Assembly (NCBI GenBank): GCA_016550405.1
Contig: JABXGX010000287.1
Span: 1-5,679, forward strand
Reading direction: 5' to 3'
From: an archaeon
GTDB taxonomy: Archaea; Asgardarchaeota; Hermodarchaeia; Hermodarchaeales; Hermodarchaeaceae
Length of the DNA stretch: 5,679 nt
The notes under the pieces: model-generated
The model's database searches: none
Told to the model about the DNA's origin: nothing
The model's input: only the letters and a program-made list of their open reading frames with translations
Program-made: the position numbers and the translations under genes
Part shown: positions 1 through 5,245 of the stretch, one piece after another
Numbering within the stretch: position 1 is the first letter of the stretch
How the letters are laid out: every line of letters starts with the position of its first letter

Positions 1-192
1 ATGCAATTCATTCAGGGATATCTATTACTCATCCTCTTCAACATTCTCTTTGGAGTAACCCTTAGCGTCTACATCATAACCGGATGGCAGCTTCTCAAAA
101 GAGCAGATTTGGTGCTGGAAGGACCGTTCAGTAAAAAAGGATTTGACAGAGAGGGATTCGATGAATCAGGAGAACCGCTCCCCGAATGGTAA
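1..192 (+). CDS. Small one-span membrane protein, possibly 5'-truncated
   Basis: A 63-residue open frame runs from the first base of the window to TAA at 190-192. The sequence shows one hydrophobic segment at about residues 6-28, followed by a hydrophilic tail with mixed charges, ending in Pro-Glu-Trp. ATG at base 1 may be the real start, but the frame could equally continue upstream, in which case this is the C-terminal end of a longer membrane protein. Its 3' end overlaps the start of the winged-helix gene (ATG 161) by 32 bases, so the two are probably co-transcribed and translationally coupled. I do not recognise the family. A membrane protein paired with a DNA-binding regulator may act as its sensor or anchor, but this is inference from position only. 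Confidence 0.6.
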   Translation: MQFIQGYLLLILFNILFGVTLSVYIITGWQLLKRADLVLEGPFSKKGFDREGFDESGEPLPEW

Positions 193-472
193 CATCCTCG
201 GACCCTCCATCCCACTTTCCATCATGCTCCTCCTGTACACCCATCAACGCGTGAAGTTCACCGTCCTCCAAAAACTCCTCGACACCACTCCCGGCAACCT
301 CGACTACCACCTCCAACGCCTCGCCAAAGCTGAGTATGTGACCCTAACCAAACGACTGTTCCCCCGACGGCCCCTCACCATCATCACCATCACCGAGCAC
401 GGCAAAACCGCCTTCCAAGACTATGTAGCGCAGTTCCAAGACATCCTCGACCGAATCGAAGCCGAGGACTAG
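161..472 (+). CDS. Winged-helix (MarR/ArsR-like) transcriptional regulator
   Basis: The product is 103 residues and is a single winged-helix DNA-binding domain. Residues 19-27 form the first hydrophobic helix. Residues 34-41 and 44-58 form the helix-turn-helix (TTPGNLDYHLQRL, recognition helix), and residues 61-79 form the beta wing with the RRP turn and the I-T-I-T-E-H-G strand end. Residues 82-100 form a C-terminal helix suited to dimerisation. This order and the DYHLQRL.KAEYV core match the winged-helix family often called HTH_34. ATG 161 is preferred over an in-frame TTG at 143 because GAGGGA at 151-156 lies four bases upstream as a Shine-Dalgarno site. The gene overlaps the membrane protein before it. 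Its targets are unknown, although autoregulation of the pair is common in this family. Codons are strongly C- and A-ending, unlike the next gene. Confidence 0.88.
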   Translation: MNQENRSPNGNILGPSIPLSIMLLLYTHQRVKFTVLQKLLDTTPGNLDYHLQRLAKAEYVTLTKRLFPRRPLTIITITEHGKTAFQDYVAQFQDILDRIEAED

Positions 473-489
473 ATAACTCACCAATTTGC

Positions 490-510
490 GAGTCTTGGAC
501 TAATAGACTC
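490..510. repeat. Six-base-pair inverted repeat in the intergenic region
   Basis: GAGTCT (490-495) and AGACTC (505-510) are exact inverted copies separated by nine bases, 18 bases after the stop codon of the winged-helix gene. The half-sites also form an imperfect direct repeat (GAGTCTTGG / GACTCTTGG). There is no T-run after it on the + strand, so it is a weak terminator candidate. It could instead be an operator for the adjacent regulator. Evidence is the sequence symmetry only. Confidence 0.35.
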
Positions 511-601
511 TTGGCTAATAAAAAAAACGCAAACCATAGAAAAACCTTGGTTGCGATTTTCCCAATCCCGCGAAATCCCACAGAAACATACAATAATTTC
601 A

Positions 602-609
602 TTTATAAA
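602..609 (+). promoter_or_regulatory. TATA box for the 664-873 gene
   Basis: TTTATAAA is a good archaeal TATA element. A start site about 25 bases downstream would fall near 630 and leave a leader of about 34 bases. That leader contains AGGAG at 648-652, 11 bases before ATG 664. The rest of 473-663 is AT-rich and shows no further gene. Confidence 0.6.
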
Positions 610-663
610 CAATAATTATCTAGATGAATTCCTAAAGAAACACGTTCAGGAGATGAGTGCGGA

Positions 664-873
664 ATGCCTTCATTACAAAAGGGAAAAGTGAACAAATCTG
701 AGATACGAATCCTTCTTGACAATGGTCAGATTGAAGAAGCGCTCTACTTGTTACGAAGCGACCCTTCAAAGCGAAAAGACCTGGAACAAATCCGATTTGA
801 AGAGGATTACATCACTCGAATCCGCGTACTCGGGATGTTACAAGAACTTGGCGAACTTGTCACTATGGAATAG
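664..873 (+). CDS. Small helical protein of unknown function (69 aa)
   Basis: I do not recognise this protein. It is 69 residues, charged and soluble, with no membrane segment or cysteine. Residues 12-30 (EIRILLDNGQIEEALYLLR) look like one helical hairpin of the TPR type, and residues 38-67 look like a further long amphipathic helix. ATG 664 is chosen because a TATA box (602-609) and a Shine-Dalgarno AGGAG (648-652, somewhat long 11-base spacing) stand before it. An ATG at 653 in another frame closes after 12 codons. The gene is monocistronic: it has its own promoter, and a hairpin/T-run terminator lies 130 bases after its stop. Small charged proteins like this are often partners of a larger complex, but nothing here identifies the partner. 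Confidence 0.7.
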   Translation: MPSLQKGKVNKSEIRILLDNGQIEEALYLLRSDPSKRKDLEQIRFEEDYITRIRVLGMLQELGELVTME

Positions 874-1002
874 TGTATTATGACACTTTAGGTACAGTAG
901 AGTGGCATACACCAGAAAGGCGTGATCTCTGGAGCAGTAACCGTGAGTTTGTTGAAATAGTGTAGTTTTAAAGGTTGAGTAAATTTAGTTCTTTCTCGGA
1001 GC
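872..1002 (+). other. Structured 3' untranslated region
   Basis: No gene fits between the stop at 873 and the terminator. Two short hairpins are visible: AGTGT/ACACT at 872-876 and 883-887, starting in the stop codon, and CCAGA/TCTGG at 912-916 and 928-932. This is either a long structured 3' end of the 69-residue gene's message or an unrecognised small RNA. I see no tRNA cloverleaf or C/D box pair. Confidence 0.3.
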
Positions 1003-1025
1003 ACCCGTAAGCGGGTTTTTATTTT
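1003..1025 (+). terminator. Hairpin and T-run terminator
   Basis: ACCCG (1003-1007), loop TAAG, and CGGGT (1012-1016) are followed by TTTTT at 1016-1020 and TTTT at 1022-1025. The orientation fits termination of the + strand gene ending at 873. It directly abuts the TAA (1021-1019) of the opposing orphan frame, so it also separates two convergent units. On the - strand the hairpin lacks a T-run. Confidence 0.6.
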
Positions 1026-1216
1026 ATTCTACGTAGCCAGCGGTAAATACCAATACTGACAGCAATTATGGATGATACAATTACAATCACTATTAAAGCA
1101 ATGGGACCGAGATTTGGTGGGGATGGTAGTGGAGGCCAATTTCGAAGGTATTCTGGTGAAACTTCATCTGGAGGAGTTTTGTTAGATACGATACTATCGT
1201 GTCTTACTGGGTTGTT
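1019..1216 (-). pseudogene. Orphan C-terminal stalk and membrane anchor without a start codon
   Basis: The frame is open from just after TAA (1219-1217) to TAA (1021-1019) and encodes 65 residues, but contains no ATG, GTG or TTG except a GTG inside the membrane segment. The translation looks genuinely coding. Residues 14-37 form a Pro-rich stalk (LRNWPPLPSPPNLGP core), residues 38-58 form one Ile/Val-rich membrane helix, and the tail YRWLRRIK is basic. This is the standard ending of an archaeal surface protein with its C-terminus in the cytoplasm. It follows, in another frame, the end of the 160-residue gene, which already has its own anchor and basic tail. The best reading is the remnant of a further surface-protein gene whose 5' part was deleted. 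Alternatives are a frameshift extension of the neighbour or a non-standard start such as ATC or ATA. Confidence 0.55.
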
Positions 1217-1676
1217 TTATTCGCTTACGTAGACTTAGACTGATTGTGACTAAGACAATTCCGATGACAGTTACTATCGTTGCGATGAGGAGTAAGTCTG
1301 GTTCTAAACCATACATCGTTATTTTAATGAAGACTAGGGTTGTTAGGGCATGGGGGTTGGTGAGTGTGAATTTGTAAGCCATTCGAACTGGGATTTGATG
1401 GGCGTAGGTGATTTGGGAGATGTTGTTGAGGGCGAAGAGCGTATAGTTTTGGAGGGTCTGCACTTTGAAGTCTACGCCGAGTCCTTGATTGAGGGCTATT
1501 TCGATTCGAAGAGTTTGTGGGGGAAGGATTGAAGTCTTGAGGGTTCTTGAAGTGGAACTGGTGAAGAATTCGTATTGATCTAATAAGACCATAGGTGTGG
1601 TGGTGCGGGTGAACGCACTGAAGAGGAGAACCATGCCGATGACCAAAATAATGCTTTCTACTCTTACTGGTTTCAA
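1194..1676 (-). CDS. Two-span membrane-anchored surface protein, last gene of the ABC operon
   Basis: The product is 160 residues. It has a membrane helix or uncleaved signal at about 8-22, an extracellular domain at 23-125 with sequons NYT (77) and NIS (85), a second membrane helix at 127-149, and a basic cytoplasmic end (RKRIKQPSKTR). The domain is predicted beta-rich from its alternating pattern, and I do not recognise the family. TTG 1676 is taken as start: an in-frame TGA lies 12 bases upstream of it, and the TTG falls four bases after the permease stop (TGA 1683-1681), which suggests translational coupling without its own ribosome site. The next possible start is ATG at residue 15, inside the first helix. 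Its place directly behind the permease suggests an accessory or substrate-contacting subunit of the transporter; this is inference. Confidence 0.75.
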   Translation of the reverse strand: MKPVRVESIILVIGMVLLFSAFTRTTTPMVLLDQYEFFTSSTSRTLKTSILPPQTLRIEIALNQGLGVDFKVQTLQNYTLFALNNISQITYAHQIPVRMAYKFTLTNPHALTTLVFIKITMYGLEPDLLLIATIVTVIGIVLVTISLSLRKRIKQPSKTR

Positions 1677-1680
1677 TGAG

Positions 1681-2460
1681 TCAGTTCACATCCATGAAGT
1701 AAAAGTAAATGATTGCACCAGTCAACAAAATGGAAGATATTGCTAAGTTGAAGAGGATTTGCCCTGGAATTAGCAGAGATAGGATTGGATTTTCTGAGAA
1801 CAGTAGATCTAGAAACGCTATCAAAACCATTCCTGACTGGCCAGTGTTCACAAACGAGTTGAAAGGGGCAGGCAAGAGACTTGCGGTGAGTGTTAGAAGG
1901 ATTAAGAATACTGGACTGGCGAAAAGCGTGATTTTGCTATTTTTGGTTAGCACCGCGAAAAAGGTGGTTGTCGCACAGATGATTAGGACCCGTAAGCCCA
2001 TCATCAACAGGAGAAACCCAACAAGGAGAAAGGCTTCGGGAGAAGCTAGAAGGACAGTTCCCGGAAACTCAAGAGCGATTCGGAATCCGACAAATATTCC
2101 GAGGATTCCAGAGAGTAAGAGCAGATTCACTAGAATCTTTGTAGCGAGTAGTTCTCCACGTCGAACGGGGGCAGAAAGAAGGACTCGTAACTCGCTGGTT
2201 TCGAAGGCACCAGCAATACTCGTGGCAAGAGGAATAGTGAATAGCAAGAAAAACACGAAGAGCCATTGATCCGTCAGAGCCCCTAAATGAGCAACAGCAG
2301 AAGCAACCAATTGGGGAGGTGTAGCCATGCTGTATAAAGGAGGTGAAGTGAGTAGGAGGAAGCCTGAAACCCCTAATAATAGTTCGAAAATGGGAAACCG
2401 ATAAGTCGTTTCTAACTCCCATCGACAGAGCTGCAGGATTCGATTCGGCTTCTTATTCAT
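1681..2460 (-). CDS. ABC-2 type transporter permease
   Basis: The product is 259 residues, normal for an ABC-2 family membrane subunit. Six membrane helices are visible at about 24-45, 66-86, 106-128, 144-168, 176-198 and 233-256. Between helices 2 and 3 lies the cytoplasmic coupling motif of this family (residues 84-105: AFETSELRVLLSAPVRRGEL), comparable to the E..GTLELLLS.P.SR.E.L pattern of known members. The N-terminal region (RILQLCRWELETTYRF) is the usual amphipathic entry helix. It pairs with the ATPase: its ATG overlaps the last eight bases of that gene, with GGAGG 12 bases upstream and a second AGGAG touching the start. The partner and fold are clear, but the substrate is not. Members of this family export lipids, polysaccharides or drugs, or act in membrane-stress responses. 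Confidence 0.9.
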   Translation of the reverse strand: MNKKPNRILQLCRWELETTYRFPIFELLLGVSGFLLLTSPPLYSMATPPQLVASAVAHLGALTDQWLFVFFLLFTIPLATSIAGAFETSELRVLLSAPVRRGELLATKILVNLLLLSGILGIFVGFRIALEFPGTVLLASPEAFLLVGFLLLMMGLRVLIICATTTFFAVLTKNSKITLFASPVFLILLTLTASLLPAPFNSFVNTGQSGMVLIAFLDLLFSENPILSLLIPGQILFNLAISSILLTGAIIYFYFMDVN

Positions 2461-3385
2461 CTCCTGAACTCTCCTCCGCTGAAAGGGCTCGCAGGTAGAT
2501 ATTTTCTAAGGAATCATCGACCCGTTCCAGTTTTTTAATGCCTAGACCATGCTTCGCTGCAATTTTTACAACCTGCTGTTGAAAGGCTTCTTCATCGCAC
2601 ACCTCGAAGATAGCCTCGTCATCATGAATTCGCACAGAAGTAACGATTGGATTGTCTGTGAACGCATCCACCAATTGCTGTGGGGTAGATACTTGCACGC
2701 AATATACTGAACCTGTATAGCGTTGTAATAACTCTTGAATAGGTCCTTGATCAGTCACAGTGCCTTTGTTGATAATCGATACCCAATCACACACTTTCTC
2801 AAGTTCTGGAAGAATGTGGGTTGATATCAAAAATCGGATATCGCGGGTTTGTTGAAGGCGTTGTATTAATTGGAGAATGTCGCTCCGACCAGTGGGATCG
2901 AGATTTGCCGTCGGTTCATCTAAAATTACGAGCTGTGGATTTCCGACTAAAGCTTGCACTAGCCCTAGTCGTTGAACCATACCTGCTGAGTAAGTTCCAA
3001 TCTTTCGATGACCTGCTTCCGCCAATCCCACTTCATCAAGGAGCTTTAATACTACTTGCTGATCATCAATGCATCGATGTAACTTTGCGATGTGTCGTAG
3101 GAAACGAATTCCTGTCATTTGGGGTGGAAATCGGGGTTTCTCGTGTAGCACGCCCACACGCTCTCGTATCGCAAAGGAGTCCTTCACGCAGTTCAGTCCG
3201 AGAACACTAGCTTCACCTTCGGTAGGGCGTACTAGTCCCAAGAGAATCAATAACGTGGTAGTCTTACCGGCACCGTTAGGACCGATTAACCCATTGATTT
3301 TCCCAGCAGAAGTGAGGTTGAGTCCCGCTAGGGCTTGCACATCCCCATACCACTTTTCTAGCTCATCGGTTTGAACAACATTCAC
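2453..3385 (-). CDS. ABC transporter ATP-binding protein (ABC-2/CcmA-like)
   Basis: Motifs are numbered from GTG 3385 (310 residues). Walker A GPNGAGKTT is at 35-43, and the Q-loop region VLHEKPRF is at 79-86 with His-Glu where many relatives have Gln. The signature YSAGMVQR is at 132-139, with Ala in place of the usual first Gly. Walker B LVILDEPT is at 152-159 with the catalytic Glu, the D-loop NLD follows, and the H-loop His is at about 190. Residues 226-300 form an extra C-terminal alpha/beta domain like that of ABC-2 ATPases (DUF4162 type). The protein hydrolyses ATP on the inner membrane face to drive the adjoining permease. A frame from TTG 3409 would add eight residues, but GTG 3385 has GGAGTGAT six bases upstream and gives the family's usual N-terminus. 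Its 3' end overlaps the permease start. Confidence 0.94.
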   Translation of the reverse strand: MNVVQTDELEKWYGDVQALAGLNLTSAGKINGLIGPNGAGKTTTLLILLGLVRPTEGEASVLGLNCVKDSFAIRERVGVLHEKPRFPPQMTGIRFLRHIAKLHRCIDDQQVVLKLLDEVGLAEAGHRKIGTYSAGMVQRLGLVQALVGNPQLVILDEPTANLDPTGRSDILQLIQRLQQTRDIRFLISTHILPELEKVCDWVSIINKGTVTDQGPIQELLQRYTGSVYCVQVSTPQQLVDAFTDNPIVTSVRIHDDEAIFEVCDEEAFQQQVVKIAAKHGLGIKKLERVDDSLENIYLRALSAEESSGDE

Positions 3386-3391
3386 TAGCAA

Positions 3392-3399
3392 ATCACTCC
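3392..3399 (-). promoter_or_regulatory. Ribosome binding site that decides the ATPase start
   Basis: On the - strand GGAGTGAT lies six bases before GTG 3385. It is close to the archaeal GGAGGTGA consensus. No comparable site precedes the upstream TTG at 3409, so the shorter product is favoured. Confidence 0.6.
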
Positions 3400-3424
3400 A
3401 ATTTCTCAACTGTTGAATTTCAAA

Positions 3425-4357
3425 TTAACGTTTTCTTTTGCGTCGTTTCTTCATTCGACGGTGTTTTCGTTTTTTCCTTTCTCGAACCAGAAGGTACACT
3501 GTTAACACGATGAAAAATACGACAATGCCAATAACAAGCCCTATAGCTCCGTAAAGTTCGGGAACCCACGTAGTGATAGGAGGTCCAAAATCAATGTTGG
3601 TGTCATTCAACCACCAAGTAGTATAGATACACACAATTCCCTGGGGGACGAGAAATGGCGTAAGAAAGTCACCACTACCTTGTGCAAAGACCCCGGTGTC
3701 CAATTCCCAAGATCCTGCAAGACTACGTGGACCATATTCATACATGGGATCAGTGAAGAAGAAGGCATCCTCAATTATTAGATGGATAGATCCTTGTACT
3801 CCCTGTGGGGTATTTACCCGCCACTGTGTTGGTAAGCCATTTAGAGCGGCGGAGGGTTGGGTGAGAGTTGTTATGGTGACGGTCTGGCTGAAGTCAATGG
3901 GGGTGGTGAACCAAAACCAGGTTGTCCCGAGTAACGCATTGCCGGTTTCATTGTACACATTTCGGGTGGTAACATCGATTATGACGGTGGCGTGGACTGT
4001 TCCAAGAAATGTGCTCTCATTTAGTGTTAAACGGACTGTAGCATTCGTGGCATCTACTTCTAGAATTTCCCAGCGAAGGGTAAACCCATTGGACGCTCTT
4101 TGAAAAGCTTGGCCATGGATGCTAGCGTTGAACTCTACCGTGCCTATATCTCCATCATATTGAGCGTATACACCTTGTGCGAGCCAAATTGGTGGAGCGA
4201 AACTGGGTTTTACATAAGTCCCTGGAAGCAAAACAATCGTGAAGAAAATAAGAGGTACCACCAATCTCATTAATTTTGGGAGGGACTTCCTTCGAGTAGG
4301 TAATTTATAGTTACTTTGTGAATGGTTTTTTTTCTTTAGCTTGTTGATTTCTTCCAT
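3425..4357 (-). CDS. Sequon-rich membrane-anchored surface protein with polybasic tail
   Basis: The product is 310 residues and of unknown family. A basic N-terminal stretch (1-30) is followed by a membrane helix or signal anchor at 31-47, a large extracellular domain at 48-265, a second helix at 269-291, and a cytoplasmic tail of 19 residues of which 16 are Lys or Arg. Five N-glycosylation sequons are visible at 77, 105, 113, 136 and 251. Alternating polar and hydrophobic residues suggest a beta-sandwich, as in many archaeal envelope proteins. ATG 4357 has only a weak AGG seven to eight bases upstream. ATG 4270, just before the helix, is a possible but unsupported alternative. It is the first gene of the - strand cluster, 39 bases before the ATPase, so it may be a receptor or scaffold of that transporter. 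The tail could bind nucleic acid or acidic lipids. Confidence 0.82.
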   Translation of the reverse strand: MEEINKLKKKNHSQSNYKLPTRRKSLPKLMRLVVPLIFFTIVLLPGTYVKPSFAPPIWLAQGVYAQYDGDIGTVEFNASIHGQAFQRASNGFTLRWEILEVDATNATVRLTLNESTFLGTVHATVIIDVTTRNVYNETGNALLGTTWFWFTTPIDFSQTVTITTLTQPSAALNGLPTQWRVNTPQGVQGSIHLIIEDAFFFTDPMYEYGPRSLAGSWELDTGVFAQGSGDFLTPFLVPQGIVCIYTTWWLNDTNIDFGPPITTWVPELYGAIGLVIGIVVFFIVLTVYLLVRERKKRKHRRMKKRRKRKR

Positions 4358-4420
4358 TTTTTTAACCTACGAGCGATGTATCAACCAGTGAATATGCAGG
4401 ACGCGCGTTGTTTTCAACTA

Positions 4421-4430
4421 CTGTTTTTAT
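4421..4430 (-). promoter_or_regulatory. Candidate TATA box for the ABC operon
   Basis: On the - strand ATAAAAACAG is the most TATA-like element in the gap 4358-4541. It would place a start site near 4400 and give a leader of about 45 bases before ATG 4357. The match is weaker than the box at 4965-4974. Confidence 0.4.
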
Positions 4431-4454
4431 CGTCAATCAGTTTGGTTCTTCACA

Positions 4455-4498
4455 TGAAACGAAAGAGAAGAAGGAGGGATACAGAACTCTTGGTATCC
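4455..4498 (-). terminator. Hairpin plus pyrimidine-run terminator of the secreted-protein gene
   Basis: On the - strand GGATAC (4498-4493) pairs exactly with GTATCC (4482-4477) across a ten-base loop. A pyrimidine tract rich in T (CCTCCTTCTTCTCTTTCG) follows. It lies 43 bases after the stop at 4542 and before the next gene's promoter, so it fits a terminator that isolates the secreted protein from the ABC operon. Confidence 0.5.
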
Positions 4499-4541
4499 GT
4501 CCGTTCCAAAATTGTTTAACTACTGTTGAATCGATGAAGGA

Positions 4542-4943
4542 TCATTCTGGGACATAGGTGTCAACAGAAACATCAAATGGGCCAAGGACTGTGCACAAGT
4601 AGCCAGTTACTTTAGTTCTACAATATGTGGTAGTTTGCCAACCTTGGATATAGTCAGCTGCGTACTTCCAGCAGACTGGCCAGCCCCAGGCGTAAGCCCA
4701 TCCGTCGTGAGTTGAATCATAGTAGTCGTATGGCGGGTAGTCGTAATAGTACCCCCATACTTGAGCGTAGACGTACCATATTGGATTTTGGCTGTTTATG
4801 TCACTGTTAAAGTCTGTTCCTGCTCTCACGAGAGGTGTTACTGCAAGCACCAAAAACATAGTTAGTAATATCGACACAGGTAGTACTCGACGAAGACTTG
4901 AAATTTCTAATCGCCCCCTGAATTTAGTAGTGGAACATCCCAC
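4542..4943 (-). CDS. Small secreted protein extremely rich in Tyr and Trp
   Basis: From GTG 4943 the product is 133 residues. Residues 1-20 are polar and basic, residues 21-38 are a hydrophobic helix, and a signal-peptidase-like site (PLVRA before GTDF) ends at about 41. The mature part, about 92 residues, carries about 30 Tyr, Trp or Phe residues, among them runs such as WGYYYDYPPYDYY and WAYAWGWPVCW, and three cysteines at about 91, 108 and 117. The frame is open to 5099, but that upstream part is antisense to the divergent gene and reads as low-quality protein. GTG 4943 is preferred because a TATA box is centred 26 bases upstream, which fits a leaderless message. I recognise no family. Possibilities are a cell-surface adhesive or a secreted carbohydrate-binding or bacteriocin-like peptide; none is established. 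Confidence 0.72.
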   Translation of the reverse strand: MGCSTTKFRGRLEISSLRRVLPVSILLTMFLVLAVTPLVRAGTDFNSDINSQNPIWYVYAQVWGYYYDYPPYDYYDSTHDGWAYAWGWPVCWKYAADYIQGWQTTTYCRTKVTGYLCTVLGPFDVSVDTYVPE

Positions 4944-4961
4944 TCCAATGCATCCCCGACT

Positions 4962-5231
4962 ATGTTTTATAAAAGCATTGGCACAATCGGCACAAACACC
5001 GAACTCTTGGTCTTCTACTACACCGCCATCTTCACACAACCCGACGCCGACTACGCCACCCTTGCACAGCAAGCACTCCAAGCCATGAACGACCAACAAT
5101 ACGACATCCTCCTACAAGCCCTTAAGCAAGGCCACACCCAACGCTTCATCACAAGCACGACAAAATGGGTCGGAGAATACTACGAACGCAGCCTCAACTT
5201 CCTACAAGAATACTTCAAAAAAATGAAGTAG
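4962..5231 (+). CDS. Helical protein of unknown function (89 aa)
   Basis: The product is 89 residues, soluble and probably all-helical. Residues 1-11 contain a short duplicated Ile-Gly-Thr. Residues 14-25 are hydrophobic (ELLVFYYTAIF), and residues 28-58 and 64-89 look like two amphipathic helices ending in Phe-Lys-Lys-Met-Lys. No family is recognised. ATG 4962 has no Shine-Dalgarno site (CCCCGACT precedes it), so the message may be leaderless or nearly so. Reading on this strand is preferred over the opposing frame because codons are strongly C-ending and the protein is balanced. Its start lies 18 bases from the divergent secreted-protein gene, and its stop lies 14 bases from the stop of the convergent small GTPase. 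A functional link with the GTPase is possible but unproven. Confidence 0.68.
   Translation: MFYKSIGTIGTNTELLVFYYTAIFTQPDADYATLAQQALQAMNDQQYDILLQALKQGHTQRFITSTTKWVGEYYERSLNFLQEYFKKMK
4965..4974 (-). promoter_or_regulatory. TATA box of the secreted-protein gene, inside the divergent gene
   Basis: TTTTATAAAA is a perfect palindromic TATA element. Its centre is about 26 bases from GTG 4943 on the - strand, the canonical archaeal distance to the transcription start. Transcription would therefore begin at the GTG itself. The box also encodes residues 2-5 of the + strand gene. Confidence 0.6.
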
Positions 5232-5245
5232 CCATAAAACGAGAT

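Noticed and set aside
901..1000. Possible C/D box small RNA or tRNA
   Set aside because: No paired C and D boxes, and no acceptor stem or TPsiC-like arm could be found.
1709..2269. Long + strand open frame of 186 codons
   Set aside because: It is antisense to the clear ABC-2 permease, and its translation is Arg/Asn/Lys-rich without a hydrophobic core or motif.
2821..3374. Two + strand frames opposite the ATPase
   Set aside because: The - strand carries all ATPase motifs in order, so these are antisense shadows.
3696..4103. + strand open frame of 135 codons
   Set aside because: It is antisense to the surface protein whose membrane segments and sequons are coherent; the opposing translation has no domain pattern.
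4454..4519. Tiny + strand frame beginning MKRKRRRRD
   Set aside because: Only 21 codons long; the basic stretch is explained by the purine side of the - strand terminator's pyrimidine tract.
4483..5011. Repeated GAACTCTTGGT at 4483-4493 and 5001-5011
   Set aside because: A single 11-base match is expected by chance in a window of this size.
4944..5099. N-terminal extension of the secreted protein to ATG 5099
   Set aside because: This stretch is antisense to the 89-residue gene, would put about 50 residues before the signal peptide, and lies upstream of the TATA box.
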